From contig JALHNT010000018.1 of NCBI GenBank assembly GCA_022843385.1, forward strand, positions 62,001 to 126,000: DNA of 64,000 nucleotides, given 5' to 3'. The DNA comes from Anaerolineae bacterium (GTDB lineage Bacteria; Chloroflexota; Anaerolineae; Aggregatilineales; Phototrophicaceae). Positions 17,977 to 26,585 of this stretch are shown piece by piece. The translations under genes and the position numbers were made by a program. Every line of letters starts with the position of its first letter. Position 1 is the first letter of the stretch. Under the pieces are notes generated by a model. The model was not told the origin of the DNA and did no database searches. It saw nothing but the letters and a program-made list of their open reading frames with translations.

Positions 17977-19416
17977 ATGGGTTCGCTATTACGGTTCAAG
18001 ACAGCTTTGGCGCTGCTGATCGTTATGCTGCTCGGCATGACGAGTCTGACGGTGCTGGCACAGGACGCGACCAGCATCCCGCTGGATTTGCTGAATGCCG
18101 CCAGCGATGAGGTGAAGGCCTACTATATGCCCGGCGATTATGCCGGACAATCGCTGGATGTGGTGCTGAATGCCAGTTTCTTCAACGACCCGGCCAGTGC
18201 CGACGTGCTGAATGCTGGTAAAGCCATGTTTGAGGAAATGACCGGCGCAACCGTCAACTACATCCCGCTGCCGGAAAACCAGATGTACGACCAGGTGCGG
18301 CTGGAGATGTCCACCAACTCCGGTGCTTATGACATGATGCACACCGGTGCGGGCGGCGCAAAGGATTATGGTCTGAGCGGCTTCCTCCTCCCGCTGCCGA
18401 TGCCGCCGGATGCCGATGACTTCTTCCAGGGCGATCTGCGTCAGTATATGGTGGCCGATACCCTGTACGGTATGCCGATGGTTACCGATACCAATATCCT
18501 CTTCTGGCGTACCGATCTGTTTGAGGCTGCTGGTCTGGACCCGAACGATCCCCCGGAAACGTATACTGAACTGCGAGAATATGCCCTCAAGCTGACCACC
18601 GATGTCAACGGTCTCCACCCCGGCGAAGAAGGCTTTGACCCGAACAACATTGAGATCTACGGTTTTGGCTTCAAGGGCGTCTCTGGTCTGGCAAGCAGTT
18701 GGGAATGGTACAACTATCTGTATGCCTTCGGCGGCGACCTGATGGACGATCAGTTCAACGTCACCATCGACTCGCCGGAAGCGATTGCCTCGCTGCAATG
18801 GGTGGTCGATAATTTCCGTGAGTATGGCATCTATCCGGCGGATACGACTACCTATGACTATACCGAATTCCACACGCTCTTCATCCAGGGCAAGATGGCG
18901 ATGGCGATCAACTGGCCCTATATGTGGTCGCTGATCCAGAACCCGGAACAATCGCAGGTGGTTGATCTGGTGAATGTCGGTCGCAAGCCCGGCGAAATGA
19001 CGCATGGCGGCAACATCGGCGGCTGGTCGTGGAATGTCTTCACCATGAGCGACACACCCGAACTCTCGATTGCCTTTGCCAAGTGGATGAGTGGCCCGGA
19101 CTTCTCGCTGGCCTGGGGACGCGCCGGACGTGCGCCAGTGCGCGCTTCTGTGGGCGAGGTGCTTTCTCAGGAAGACCCGGTGTTGACAGCCGCCATCGCG
19201 GTCAATCAGGCTGATGGGCGCGGCGTCGATTGGCTGGCGACCGGGCCATCCTGGATGTCCATCGAAGCGGTGCAGCATCAGGCGATTCAGGAAGCCCTGA
19301 TCGGTGGCAAAACGCCGGAACAGGCGCTGAAGGATGCCAAAGCCGAAATCGAGCAAATCCTGACGGATGACGGCTTCTACGAGGAAATCCTGCCGCAGTT
19401 GCTCGGCACCAGCTAA
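17977..19416 (+). CDS. Sugar ABC transporter extracellular binding protein, family 1
   Basis: A 479-residue SBP_bac_1 protein starting at ATG 17977 behind AGAGG. The signal peptide is about residues 1-29 (MGSLLRFKTALALLIVMLLG, ending in VLAQD). There is no lipobox. Typical phrases are AGKAMFEEMTGATVNYI, YGMPMVTDTNILFWRTDLFEAAGLD and AMAINWPYMWSL. C-terminal helices include KTPEQALKDAKAEIEQIL. It delivers a sugar or oligosaccharide to the two permeases encoded next. Divergent transcription from the GntR/sugar-acid cluster and the following GH13 gene suggest the transported compound feeds one or both. Confidence 0.92.
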   Translation: MGSLLRFKTALALLIVMLLGMTSLTVLAQDATSIPLDLLNAASDEVKAYYMPGDYAGQSLDVVLNASFFNDPASADVLNAGKAMFEEMTGATVNYIPLPENQMYDQVRLEMSTNSGAYDMMHTGAGGAKDYGLSGFLLPLPMPPDADDFFQGDLRQYMVADTLYGMPMVTDTNILFWRTDLFEAAGLDPNDPPETYTELREYALKLTTDVNGLHPGEEGFDPNNIEIYGFGFKGVSGLASSWEWYNYLYAFGGDLMDDQFNVTIDSPEAIASLQWVVDNFREYGIYPADTTTYDYTEFHTLFIQGKMAMAINWPYMWSLIQNPEQSQVVDLVNVGRKPGEMTHGGNIGGWSWNVFTMSDTPELSIAFAKWMSGPDFSLAWGRAGRAPVRASVGEVLSQEDPVLTAAIAVNQADGRGVDWLATGPSWMSIEAVQHQAIQEALIGGKTPEQALKDAKAEIEQILTDDGFYEEILPQLLGTS

Positions 19417-19436
19417 GATCGAGTATCCTGGTCATG

Positions 19437-19464
19437 AACCCCGGTGAGCCAATCATCGGGGTTT
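19437..19464 (+). terminator. Stem-loop after binding-protein gene
   Basis: AACCCCG (19437-19443) pairs with CGGGGTT (19457-19463), loop 13 nt, followed by TTTCTC. It starts 20 nt after the binding-protein stop and argues that the permease gene begins downstream of it, at 19509. It probably limits read-through or protects the upstream message. Confidence 0.5.
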
Positions 19465-19508
19465 CTCGCCAGCATCGTTCATGCCCACCAGCGAAAGCAC
19501 TGCCCAGT

Positions 19509-20429
19509 ATGGCGACCCAAACGACGGATATGCCCCGGCCAGCGGCCAAACCGACCAGTCGCTTTCATATGAGCGATGGCTGGTTCGGCTTCACCATCAC
19601 CATCCCGGCGCTGCTCATCATGCTGGTGGTCTTCATTTTTCCCCTGTTGTTTTCGCTCTACACCAGTCTCCATCGCTTTGAAATCACCCGGCCAGATCGC
19701 ACCCGCTTCATCGGGCTGGAGAATTACGCGACGATCCTGCAAGACAGCGACTTCCAGCGGGCGCTGGGCAATACCCTGATCTATGTCGTGGTCGCTGTGC
19801 CAATCGAATTTGCTATTGGCCTGGTGCTGGCGCTGGCGCTGGCGACCATCACGCGCGGGCGGGGGATGTTCCGCACCCTGCTGGTCATCCCACAGATGTT
19901 GGCACCCGCGGTGATGGCGCTGATGTGGAAGTTCATGTACAACGATGAACTGGGCATCATCAATCATCTGCTGCGCGAGTTCGGCGTCAACCGTCCGCCA
20001 CTCTGGTTGACCGATACGCCGCTGGCGCTCTTCAGCATCATCATCGTCGAAATCTGGGCGACAGTACCGATCTTCGTGCTGCTGCTGCTGGCCGGGCTGC
20101 TCTCGATCCCGCAGGAATACTACGAAGCCGCGGCCATCGACGGCGGGACGCCGCTGGCAATCTTTCGCCATGTGACCCTGCCACTGCTTCAACCGGTTAT
20201 TCTGGTGGCGCTGCTGATCCGCGGGATGGATGCCTTCCGCGTGTTCGATCTGGTGTATGTGCTGACCGGCGGCGGGCCGGCGCTGCGAACCGATGTGTTG
20301 TCATACTTCGTCTTTCGGACAGCCTTTACTGATCGTGATTTCGGGCTGGCGAGCGCGGCAGCCTGGATCGTCAGCATCATCCTGCTGGTGGGCGGCCTCT
20401 CGCTCATCCGGGTCATGCGGAGGCGCTAA
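19509..20429 (+). CDS. Sugar ABC transporter permease (MalF/UgpA type)
   Basis: A 306-residue inner-membrane permease. An upstream in-frame ATG at 19434 would include the stem-loop, so ATG 19509 is preferred, although neither has a good ribosome site. TM1 is FTITIPALLIMLVVFIFPLL and is followed by the usual SLYTSL segment. The coupling EAA motif is EYYEAAAIDGGTPLAIFRHVTLPLL, and the C-terminal part has the GGGPALRTDVLSYF block typical of MalF-like proteins. It pairs with the MalG-type permease encoded 4 bp downstream. No ATPase is encoded here; such systems often share one MsmK/UgpC ATPase from elsewhere. Confidence 0.9.
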   Translation: MATQTTDMPRPAAKPTSRFHMSDGWFGFTITIPALLIMLVVFIFPLLFSLYTSLHRFEITRPDRTRFIGLENYATILQDSDFQRALGNTLIYVVVAVPIEFAIGLVLALALATITRGRGMFRTLLVIPQMLAPAVMALMWKFMYNDELGIINHLLREFGVNRPPLWLTDTPLALFSIIIVEIWATVPIFVLLLLAGLLSIPQEYYEAAAIDGGTPLAIFRHVTLPLLQPVILVALLIRGMDAFRVFDLVYVLTGGGPALRTDVLSYFVFRTAFTDRDFGLASAAAWIVSIILLVGGLSLIRVMRRR

Positions 20430-20433
20430 TCTG

Positions 20434-21255
20434 ATGAAAACCCGTCCATCCATCATGGCGCTCAGTTACGCCATCGTCATCCTGGCGACGATCCTCTTCC
20501 TCTTTCCGATTGTCTGGCTGTTCATCACCTCGCTCAAGCCACCGGCTGAAGTGCTGACCGTCGCGCTGCCTTCACGGCTGACGCTGGAAAATTATCAGAC
20601 AGTGCTGGAGACATTCCCGGTCGGGCAGTATTTCCTCAACAGCGTGCTGATCGCGCTTGGCTCGACTCTGGTCTCGTTGACCACCGGCTCACTGGCCGCC
20701 TATGGATTATCACAGTATCGCTTTCGCGCTCGTCAGCCGCTGCTGCTGATGACGCTGCTGATGCGGCTGCTGCCGGGGGTCGCGCTGGGCATTCCCTTGT
20801 TCTATCTCTTCTCCTCGGTGCGGCTGACCAATACCATGCCCGGTCTGATCCTGGCGCATACCGCCATCCAATTGCCGCTGGTGATCTGGATCATGCTCGG
20901 CTTTTTCGAGGATACCCCGGCTGAACTGGCACAGGCCGGACTGGTCGATGGCTGCAACCGCTTCAGCGTGATCTACCGCATCATCCTGCCCATTGTGACT
21001 CCAGGGTTGGCGGTGGGTGCCATCTTCTCCTATCTGTTAAGCTGGAACAATCTCGATCTCTCGCTCATCCTGGCCCCCACGCCGCGTCTGGTGACGATGC
21101 CCGTTGGCATCTCGAACATGAATCTGGTCTACGGCGTGCGCTGGGACTTGATGGCATCGGCTGCTGTCATGTATATCATCCCCACCATCATTCTGGCATT
21201 GCTCTTGCAGCGCTACATCGTGCAAGGGTTGACGCTGGGCGCGGTCAAGGGATAA
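20434..21255 (+). CDS. Sugar ABC transporter permease (MalG/UgpE type)
   Basis: A 273-residue permease starting at ATG 20434, four bases after the MalF-type stop. The N-terminal helix is SYAIVILATILFLFPIVWLFITSLK, followed by the LTLENYQTVL block. The EAA loop is AELAQAGLVDGCNRFSVIYRIILPIVTPG, and the protein ends with the short cytoplasmic tail QRYIVQGLTLGAVKG that is diagnostic of MalG-like subunits. It completes the channel with the preceding permease. Confidence 0.92.
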   Translation: MKTRPSIMALSYAIVILATILFLFPIVWLFITSLKPPAEVLTVALPSRLTLENYQTVLETFPVGQYFLNSVLIALGSTLVSLTTGSLAAYGLSQYRFRARQPLLLMTLLMRLLPGVALGIPLFYLFSSVRLTNTMPGLILAHTAIQLPLVIWIMLGFFEDTPAELAQAGLVDGCNRFSVIYRIILPIVTPGLAVGAIFSYLLSWNNLDLSLILAPTPRLVTMPVGISNMNLVYGVRWDLMASAAVMYIIPTIILALLLQRYIVQGLTLGAVKG

Positions 21256-21283
21256 CTATTCGCTTCAGGCAAAGGGCTGCATC

Positions 21284-22795
21284 ATGGTTGACACCGTTCG
21301 TTCGCCAGGTTGGATGAATGACCTGCTGATTTATGAGATCGCTACCAAATCCTTCACCTCGCCGGATGGCCCCGGCAGCGGGACGTTTAACAGTCTGCGC
21401 CACAAGCTGCCCTACCTGCATGAACTGGGCATCAACGGCATCTGGCTGACCGGGCATTCGCTGGCCGACCCAACCCACTTCTACAATATCTGGACGCAGT
21501 ACGCCTGCATCGAACCGGATGTGATCGACCCGACGCTGGGTACGGAGCAGGACTTCAAAGACCTGATCGCGGCGGCTCATGCGTTCGGCATCTGCGTCTT
21601 TCTCGATGTGATCGAACATGGTGTGATGGAGAACAGCCCGCTGGTGCAGCGCAAGCCGCATTGGTTTCGCGGCAAGAGCTGGGGCATGGTCGATTTTGAT
21701 TTCGACCTGCATGACCTGGAACTCGATCAATGGTGGGTGGATATGTGGACGCGCTATGTGGTCGAATTCGGCGTGGATGGCTTCCGCATCGACCTGGGGA
21801 TGCGCCGCGCCGATCTGTACGCGAAAGTGCGGGAGAATGCGGCCCGTGCCGGCCACGACATCATCTACATCAACGAGTTGAATTACAAGGGGGCGCTGGA
21901 TTTTTCCACCCAATCCGGGCTGACGCGCATCCCGCCGCGCGAAGACTTCCTCAAAATCATCGACCTGATCCAGCGCGATCCGCCGACGCTGCTCAGTCCG
22001 CATCGCAAGCGTCCAGACGAGATCAACGGTCAGCACGGCTATGCCACACGCTGGGGTAAAGAGCAGTGGGATGCCTGGCTGCACAGCGTCACTCAGCGCC
22101 AGACCGTCGATGAAACCCCGCCCTGGGCGTATTCGTCGGGGCAGATCAGCTCGCACGATAATGGCTGGGAAGGCTTTGAATACGACAATCCGTACACGGC
22201 GCAGGGCAGCCGTTTCATCTTCGGCTATGGTTCGTTGTTCTCTGGCCTGGTGCCGATCTGGGTATCCGGCGAAGAATTCAATGCGCCGTACCAGGCGCTG
22301 CCCACGCTCTCGCCACACCTGTTCGGCGGGGCGCGTCCCGGCGAAGGCAAGTGGCTCTATGGTGGCGAGGTGCAGTGGGGTGCGCTGGACGAGCCGGAAC
22401 ATCGCGCCATGTTCGAGGATGTCAAACGGCTGATCGCGATTCGCAAGAGCGAGGCCCGCATCCTGGGCGCGGCGACCAATACCGGCGACCTGCGTATCCA
22501 GCCGCTTTCTTATACCAGCGCTAGACCGATCCCCATCCCTTATCTGCGCTGGGGTGGCGGCCAGGCCGTCATCGTGGCTGGCAATCCGCACACCGACCAG
22601 GCCGTGACGGTGCAGGTCAGCGTTCCGGTTGAACCCGGCCGGCTGACCGAGGCCGCCCGCTATCAACTGACCGATCTGTGGCAGGGCGAGTCCTGGATGG
22701 TTGAGCGGGCGGATCTGCACACGCTGTCCCTGTCCATTCCGCCGGACAAGACCAGCGGTGGCGGTCTGCGCCTGATCCGGGTTGCGCCTGGGTAA
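21284..22795 (+). CDS. Glycoside hydrolase family 13 (alpha-amylase-like) enzyme
   Basis: A 503-residue (beta/alpha)8 enzyme without a signal peptide, so probably cytoplasmic. Conserved regions are intact: region I around DVIEHG (108-113), region II GFRID with nucleophile Asp170, region III YINELN with acid/base Glu198, and region IV SSHDNG with Asp292. A C-terminal beta domain (about 410-503) follows. It lies 28 bp after the MalG-type gene and is probably co-transcribed, acting on the imported oligosaccharide as a glucosidase, phosphorylase or transferase of GH13. The subfamily is not obvious. A 522-residue open frame on the opposite strand is a shadow of this gene. Confidence 0.85.
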   Translation: MVDTVRSPGWMNDLLIYEIATKSFTSPDGPGSGTFNSLRHKLPYLHELGINGIWLTGHSLADPTHFYNIWTQYACIEPDVIDPTLGTEQDFKDLIAAAHAFGICVFLDVIEHGVMENSPLVQRKPHWFRGKSWGMVDFDFDLHDLELDQWWVDMWTRYVVEFGVDGFRIDLGMRRADLYAKVRENAARAGHDIIYINELNYKGALDFSTQSGLTRIPPREDFLKIIDLIQRDPPTLLSPHRKRPDEINGQHGYATRWGKEQWDAWLHSVTQRQTVDETPPWAYSSGQISSHDNGWEGFEYDNPYTAQGSRFIFGYGSLFSGLVPIWVSGEEFNAPYQALPTLSPHLFGGARPGEGKWLYGGEVQWGALDEPEHRAMFEDVKRLIAIRKSEARILGAATNTGDLRIQPLSYTSARPIPIPYLRWGGGQAVIVAGNPHTDQAVTVQVSVPVEPGRLTEAARYQLTDLWQGESWMVERADLHTLSLSIPPDKTSGGGLRLIRVAPG

Positions 22796-23000
22796 GAGAA
22801 CTGCAGCTAACACTCTGCCATGATGATTAGGTATGGTTATGGAAAGGTAGACTTTAGCTTATCGGATACCTGTTCCATCGCGCAAAATGCGCATAAACCA
22901 TCAAATCGGTGCAAGGTCATCATTCTCTTGAGCCTTTCAGTTGAGCACAAGTCTGACAACTAACGACTCTACCTGAATTGGCTCTTCGTTTCAGATAGAT

Positions 23001-24077
23001 TTATGTCCTGCCCTCAGTTATCGTTTCTACCGTCAGCGGCAGATCAAGCCAGGCCAGGCCAATATCGCGCTGCATATGCCATGAGTATCCAACATCACGC
23101 CGTTCGTTGCCGACCCGCGCATCCTCGCGTCCATCATAATAGAGCGCCAGCCGATCCCCGATCTTAAGGACGCTGGGCAGCCCGATGATACGGGGCGACC
23201 AGGCACAATTATTTCGATCCAGCACCACCGCTTTGTCATCGGCATTCCAGCGATTCAGATCGCGTGACCAGTAGACCCACACCGCGTCGGTGTACTCAAC
23301 CCAGATCGGCTCGGCTGAATCCTCGGACTGCACCGCCTCGATGCCAACATGATTGGTGAACAGAAACCAGAGCTGCGACTCTGGCTCGAAGTAGAGCGAG
23401 GAGTTTTCGATCTGCTCATCCAGGCTGACAATCGGTTCAGGGTCAATCGTCCAGGTCTTTTGCAGATCGTCAGTGCGGGCAATGCCGAGGGTGCGCTTGA
23501 TGATGTTCCCCTCTGACATCGAAGCGCTGAAGAACTGGAGATACTGGTCGCCCTGCCGGATGATGTGACCGGGGCTGGCGGTATCGGCATAATACGTGCC
23601 GGGCTTGGGGCGAAAAGGGACGACATCATATTGTTTGTGCCAGGGGCCGGCTGCCGACTCGCCCCTGGCTTTCATCGTCAGATAGGGGAACGCGGGAATT
23701 CGATCCGGGGCGGGTGATGTATTGGGGGTGCCGAGATAAAACATGTGCCAGTTTGCGCCATCGTAATAAGTGGTGCCATAACTGGCCGACCGCGAGTCGC
23801 GGGCATCAGCAGCCCCCAACTGGAGGACCGCGCCGTGATTGGTCCACGCGATGCCATCGCTGCTGGTAGCATGAATGCATAGCCAGCCTTTCTCACCGCC
23901 CCCATCATAATGCAAATAATAGATGCCATCCGCTTTAAAAACCCAGGGATCGCGTGCGCCATACCGGTCACACTGGTCAGGGCCGCTCCCATAGGTCAGC
24001 ACAATTCCATGATCCTGGGCAGGCATTCGGCGCAGGGCAGCCGGGCGATTGTCGGGATACTGGGGTGTCCAGAGCAT
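23001..24077 (-). CDS. Five-bladed beta-propeller glycoside hydrolase-like protein (GH43/GH32/GH130 fold)
   Basis: A 358-residue protein starting at ATG 24077 behind AAGGAGAG. Propeller-type repeats are visible: ARDPWVFKADGIYYLHYDG, GTTYYDGANWHMFYLGT, YYADTASPGHIIRQGDQYLQFFSA and YFEPESQLWFLFTNH. The first contains the RDPW/F aspartate that is nucleophile or base in GH43/GH32 and is also conserved in GH130 phosphorylases. There is no signal peptide. It is the last gene of the beta-propeller-permease transport operon and faces GH78 and LacI genes across the divergent region, which suggests action on plant-type glycans. The exact family is uncertain. Confidence 0.72.
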   Translation of the reverse strand: MLWTPQYPDNRPAALRRMPAQDHGIVLTYGSGPDQCDRYGARDPWVFKADGIYYLHYDGGGEKGWLCIHATSSDGIAWTNHGAVLQLGAADARDSRSASYGTTYYDGANWHMFYLGTPNTSPAPDRIPAFPYLTMKARGESAAGPWHKQYDVVPFRPKPGTYYADTASPGHIIRQGDQYLQFFSASMSEGNIIKRTLGIARTDDLQKTWTIDPEPIVSLDEQIENSSLYFEPESQLWFLFTNHVGIEAVQSEDSAEPIWVEYTDAVWVYWSRDLNRWNADDKAVVLDRNNCAWSPRIIGLPSVLKIGDRLALYYDGREDARVGNERRDVGYSWHMQRDIGLAWLDLPLTVETITEGRT

Positions 24078-24213
24078 GACAGTTCTCTCCTTAGATAGGC
24101 GATTACGGTGGGAACGCAAGCCAGCAGCTTCCCACAGTCATTGAAGGATCGTTTTCAGGTAATTTTCAGCAGTTAGGCCATTCCAGAAAAATGTTTAGCC
24201 TACACCTCTCCCG

Positions 24214-24239
24214 TAGGGGCGCACTATAGTGCACCCCTA
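24214..24239. repeat. 26-bp near-perfect palindrome (REP-like intergenic element)
   Basis: TAGGGGCGCACTA (24214-24226) is followed directly by TAGTGCACCCCTA (24227-24239). The arms match except for one base pair. It lies 40 bp after the stop of the 752-residue protein gene and before the GH43-like gene. The CCGTAGGGGCGC/CCCCTA pattern looks like dispersed palindromic intergenic elements I recall from Chloroflexota genomes. It could act as a transcript-stabilising hairpin within the operon. Confidence 0.6.
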
Positions 24240-24278
24240 GACGGCAATGTATGGGATCGTTATTTTCTTGGAATAGCC

Positions 24279-26537
24279 TTAGAACTGGCAATACAGTGAT
24301 ACCGCGCCTTTGGGATAGATGGTCTTGATGACGGCGGTGTGGTGTGTTTCTAACCACATCCAACCGGTGGTCGCGCCATCCAAATCATCCACTTCAGCCA
24401 ACGGCAGTCCTTCACAGATGATCTTCGCCGGACGCTTGGACGTGCCGATCAGGGTATAACTCGTCTCGCCAGCGAAATCCTTCAGCAGCAGATGCAGGCT
24501 GCCCTGGCTGAGGCGCGAGTCGGCTACCGTCGCTCCGCTGGTGATATGGATCGGCGTCCCATCGCCAGAACGCAGGACAATTGGATCGGCATTCACTGGC
24601 AGCCCGGCCTGCGGCAGGGTATTGAGGCCGATCAGTTGCGGGTTCAGCCACCAGGTGTATTCCTCATCACCCCGCACCGTGTTGAATGCGTCGGGGTAAA
24701 AGCCCTTATACGGCCCTTCCTGAATCTGCTCCTGCATTCCGTGCCGGCTGATTCCTTCCGCCAGGTGAAGCCAATCGATTGGCCCATCTGCGCGACGATG
24801 ACGCGCCAACCGGAACAGGGAGTCGGCATACCACAGACCGTTCCATTGGACAATGACGCCAAACCAGGATTGTACGTCGTGGAAGGTCACACCAAACACC
24901 GGCACAGTGCCATAGCGCATCACCGGGCGATAGTAGCCGTTCCACAAGAAGGTGAACGGCAGGCCATTCCACGCCCACCACTCGGCCTTATCCAGATAAT
25001 GCGCGTCACCGGTCAGCTCATACACCGCCAGATTGATGTCGATCAGATAGGGGGCGGCCAGCACATCCGGCACATGCAGATGGAGTTCCCAGGTCTGGGC
25101 ACCTTCTGGTCGCGCCTGGGCATTGCACCAGTCGGTCGCTTTCCGCAGCGATGCGACGGCCTTCGGATCGCCCGTCGCCAGAGCATATTTCATTACAGGT
25201 CGGACTTTACCGCTGGTGAAGCCGGTGGCGCTGTCTTTTTCCGTGCCCATCGTTTTCAGGCGGTCTTCGGTCTTGAAGTCAGCGATGTTCGCCACCGCGT
25301 CGGGCGTCCAACCCCATGAACCATTCTCCTGCTGGCTTTCCATCGCCTCGCGGGCTGCTGCGGCCGCCGACTCGAGCGCCTTGTCGATCTGTCCATACAC
25401 TAGCGCCAGTTCGAGCGGCGGGACGTTATGGGGGGCGGGCAGTGTTTCTCTCATGTGGAGCAAGGTGCGCTGTACCTGATCGCGCGCCCGCGCCCGCCAG
25501 ACCGGGTTGCCTTCCGACCAACGGCTGTAACGCCACAACTGATTTGCCAGGATAGACTCAAATCGCGGCCCCCAGGGATCAGCCAGCGTATGATGCCAGC
25601 CCTGTCTGGCATCGTCCCAGGCGACGTTGAGGTACGACTCGATGCACAGATCAACATTGGCGCGGTAATCATGACCGGGGTCGGGCAGCGCCGGCAGGCC
25701 ATAAGCGCGAACCCATTCGCGCAGCACATCAATCACGTCGCCGGGGATACCCACCAGTTGGGCGGATAACGTCGCGGCATTGCTGGCATCAATCCCAACT
25801 GGTTGATGGGCTTCGGTTTCCCCTTCATTCAACCAACGCGGCTCGACGCTGGGAGCGAATAACGCCATCCAATGATTGGCTGCGTTCGGTTGCAGGCGGT
25901 TGGGTGATGAGAATAGCGCTGCTGGATGACGCCAGGCGCGCCCCCAATCCTGGTTTGGATCCCAGATCAGCCCGACGGCCTGTCCGGCATGACTGACGGC
26001 CATCATCGGAACGGTGATGCGGTAGGCGTGGGGGACAGCGCGATTGGCATATTTCGGAGCGGCGAAACGGGTATCGGATGAAGGCTCATCGCCCAACAGG
26101 AATTCCAACCCCGGAAAAAGCGCCTTGTCTTTTTTCGTGCCGAAACTGCCTTCGCCCGCCTGAAGGCTGGGGCCGATCCAACGATAGGCTTTGCGCGCTT
26201 CGTTGGCCTCCAGCCGGTAATCAGCCGCGATGCGATGCGGGCTGTCAGTCAACGAAAAGGTCACCGAGAGCGTCCACTTGACCCCATCAACATCGGTGAA
26301 GTCACCGGTGAGGTGGAGCGATTGGGCGGTCACTGTGCCGCTGGTGGCAACCAGATCGGCTTCGTGGCGCTGGTTCTGCTTATCCTGGTAAATCAGGTGG
26401 CTCAACGGCTGCGTCTTCGCCATTGAAGCCCAGTTGTTGCCCTCGCGCACCGCCAGCTCAAAACCGGTGATTTTGCCACCCGCTTCCAGGCAGGTCAGGC
26501 GCAAGGCTGCTGTTTGCAGTACATATCCATTGTTCAT
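24279..26537 (-). CDS. Large uncharacterised protein, probable carbohydrate-active (alpha/alpha-toroid-like) enzyme
   Basis: A 752-residue protein with no signal peptide that I do not assign to a named family. Residues 1-260 look beta-rich, with patterns such as LRLTCLEAGGKITGFEL and KWTLSVTFSLTDSPHRIAADY resembling the N-terminal beta-sandwich of six-hairpin glycosidases. Residues about 290-650 are helical and rich in Trp (WAWNGLPFTFLWNGYYRP, DVQSWFGVIVQWNGLWYAD), like alpha/alpha-barrel glycoside hydrolases or lyases. The C-terminus is beta again. It lies 48 bp after the MalG-type permease gene in a carbohydrate operon. A polysaccharide lyase or glycosidase role is plausible but unproven. 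Confidence 0.6.
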   Translation of the reverse strand: MNNGYVLQTAALRLTCLEAGGKITGFELAVREGNNWASMAKTQPLSHLIYQDKQNQRHEADLVATSGTVTAQSLHLTGDFTDVDGVKWTLSVTFSLTDSPHRIAADYRLEANEARKAYRWIGPSLQAGEGSFGTKKDKALFPGLEFLLGDEPSSDTRFAAPKYANRAVPHAYRITVPMMAVSHAGQAVGLIWDPNQDWGRAWRHPAALFSSPNRLQPNAANHWMALFAPSVEPRWLNEGETEAHQPVGIDASNAATLSAQLVGIPGDVIDVLREWVRAYGLPALPDPGHDYRANVDLCIESYLNVAWDDARQGWHHTLADPWGPRFESILANQLWRYSRWSEGNPVWRARARDQVQRTLLHMRETLPAPHNVPPLELALVYGQIDKALESAAAAAREAMESQQENGSWGWTPDAVANIADFKTEDRLKTMGTEKDSATGFTSGKVRPVMKYALATGDPKAVASLRKATDWCNAQARPEGAQTWELHLHVPDVLAAPYLIDINLAVYELTGDAHYLDKAEWWAWNGLPFTFLWNGYYRPVMRYGTVPVFGVTFHDVQSWFGVIVQWNGLWYADSLFRLARHRRADGPIDWLHLAEGISRHGMQEQIQEGPYKGFYPDAFNTVRGDEEYTWWLNPQLIGLNTLPQAGLPVNADPIVLRSGDGTPIHITSGATVADSRLSQGSLHLLLKDFAGETSYTLIGTSKRPAKIICEGLPLAEVDDLDGATTGWMWLETHHTAVIKTIYPKGAVSLYCQF

Positions 26538-26585
26538 ATGAAAATGTCCATTCTATAAAAAGAAACGAATAATAACGACAGCCTC

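Noticed and set aside
21245..22813. 522-codon open frame antisense to the GH13 gene
   Set aside because: It is a shadow: the sense frame has complete GH13 motifs, and the antisense product is rich in Arg/His/Gln without domains. Similar long antisense frames at 17989-19356, 33376-34500, 37645-38460, 47685-48671 and 56116-57420 were rejected for the same reason.
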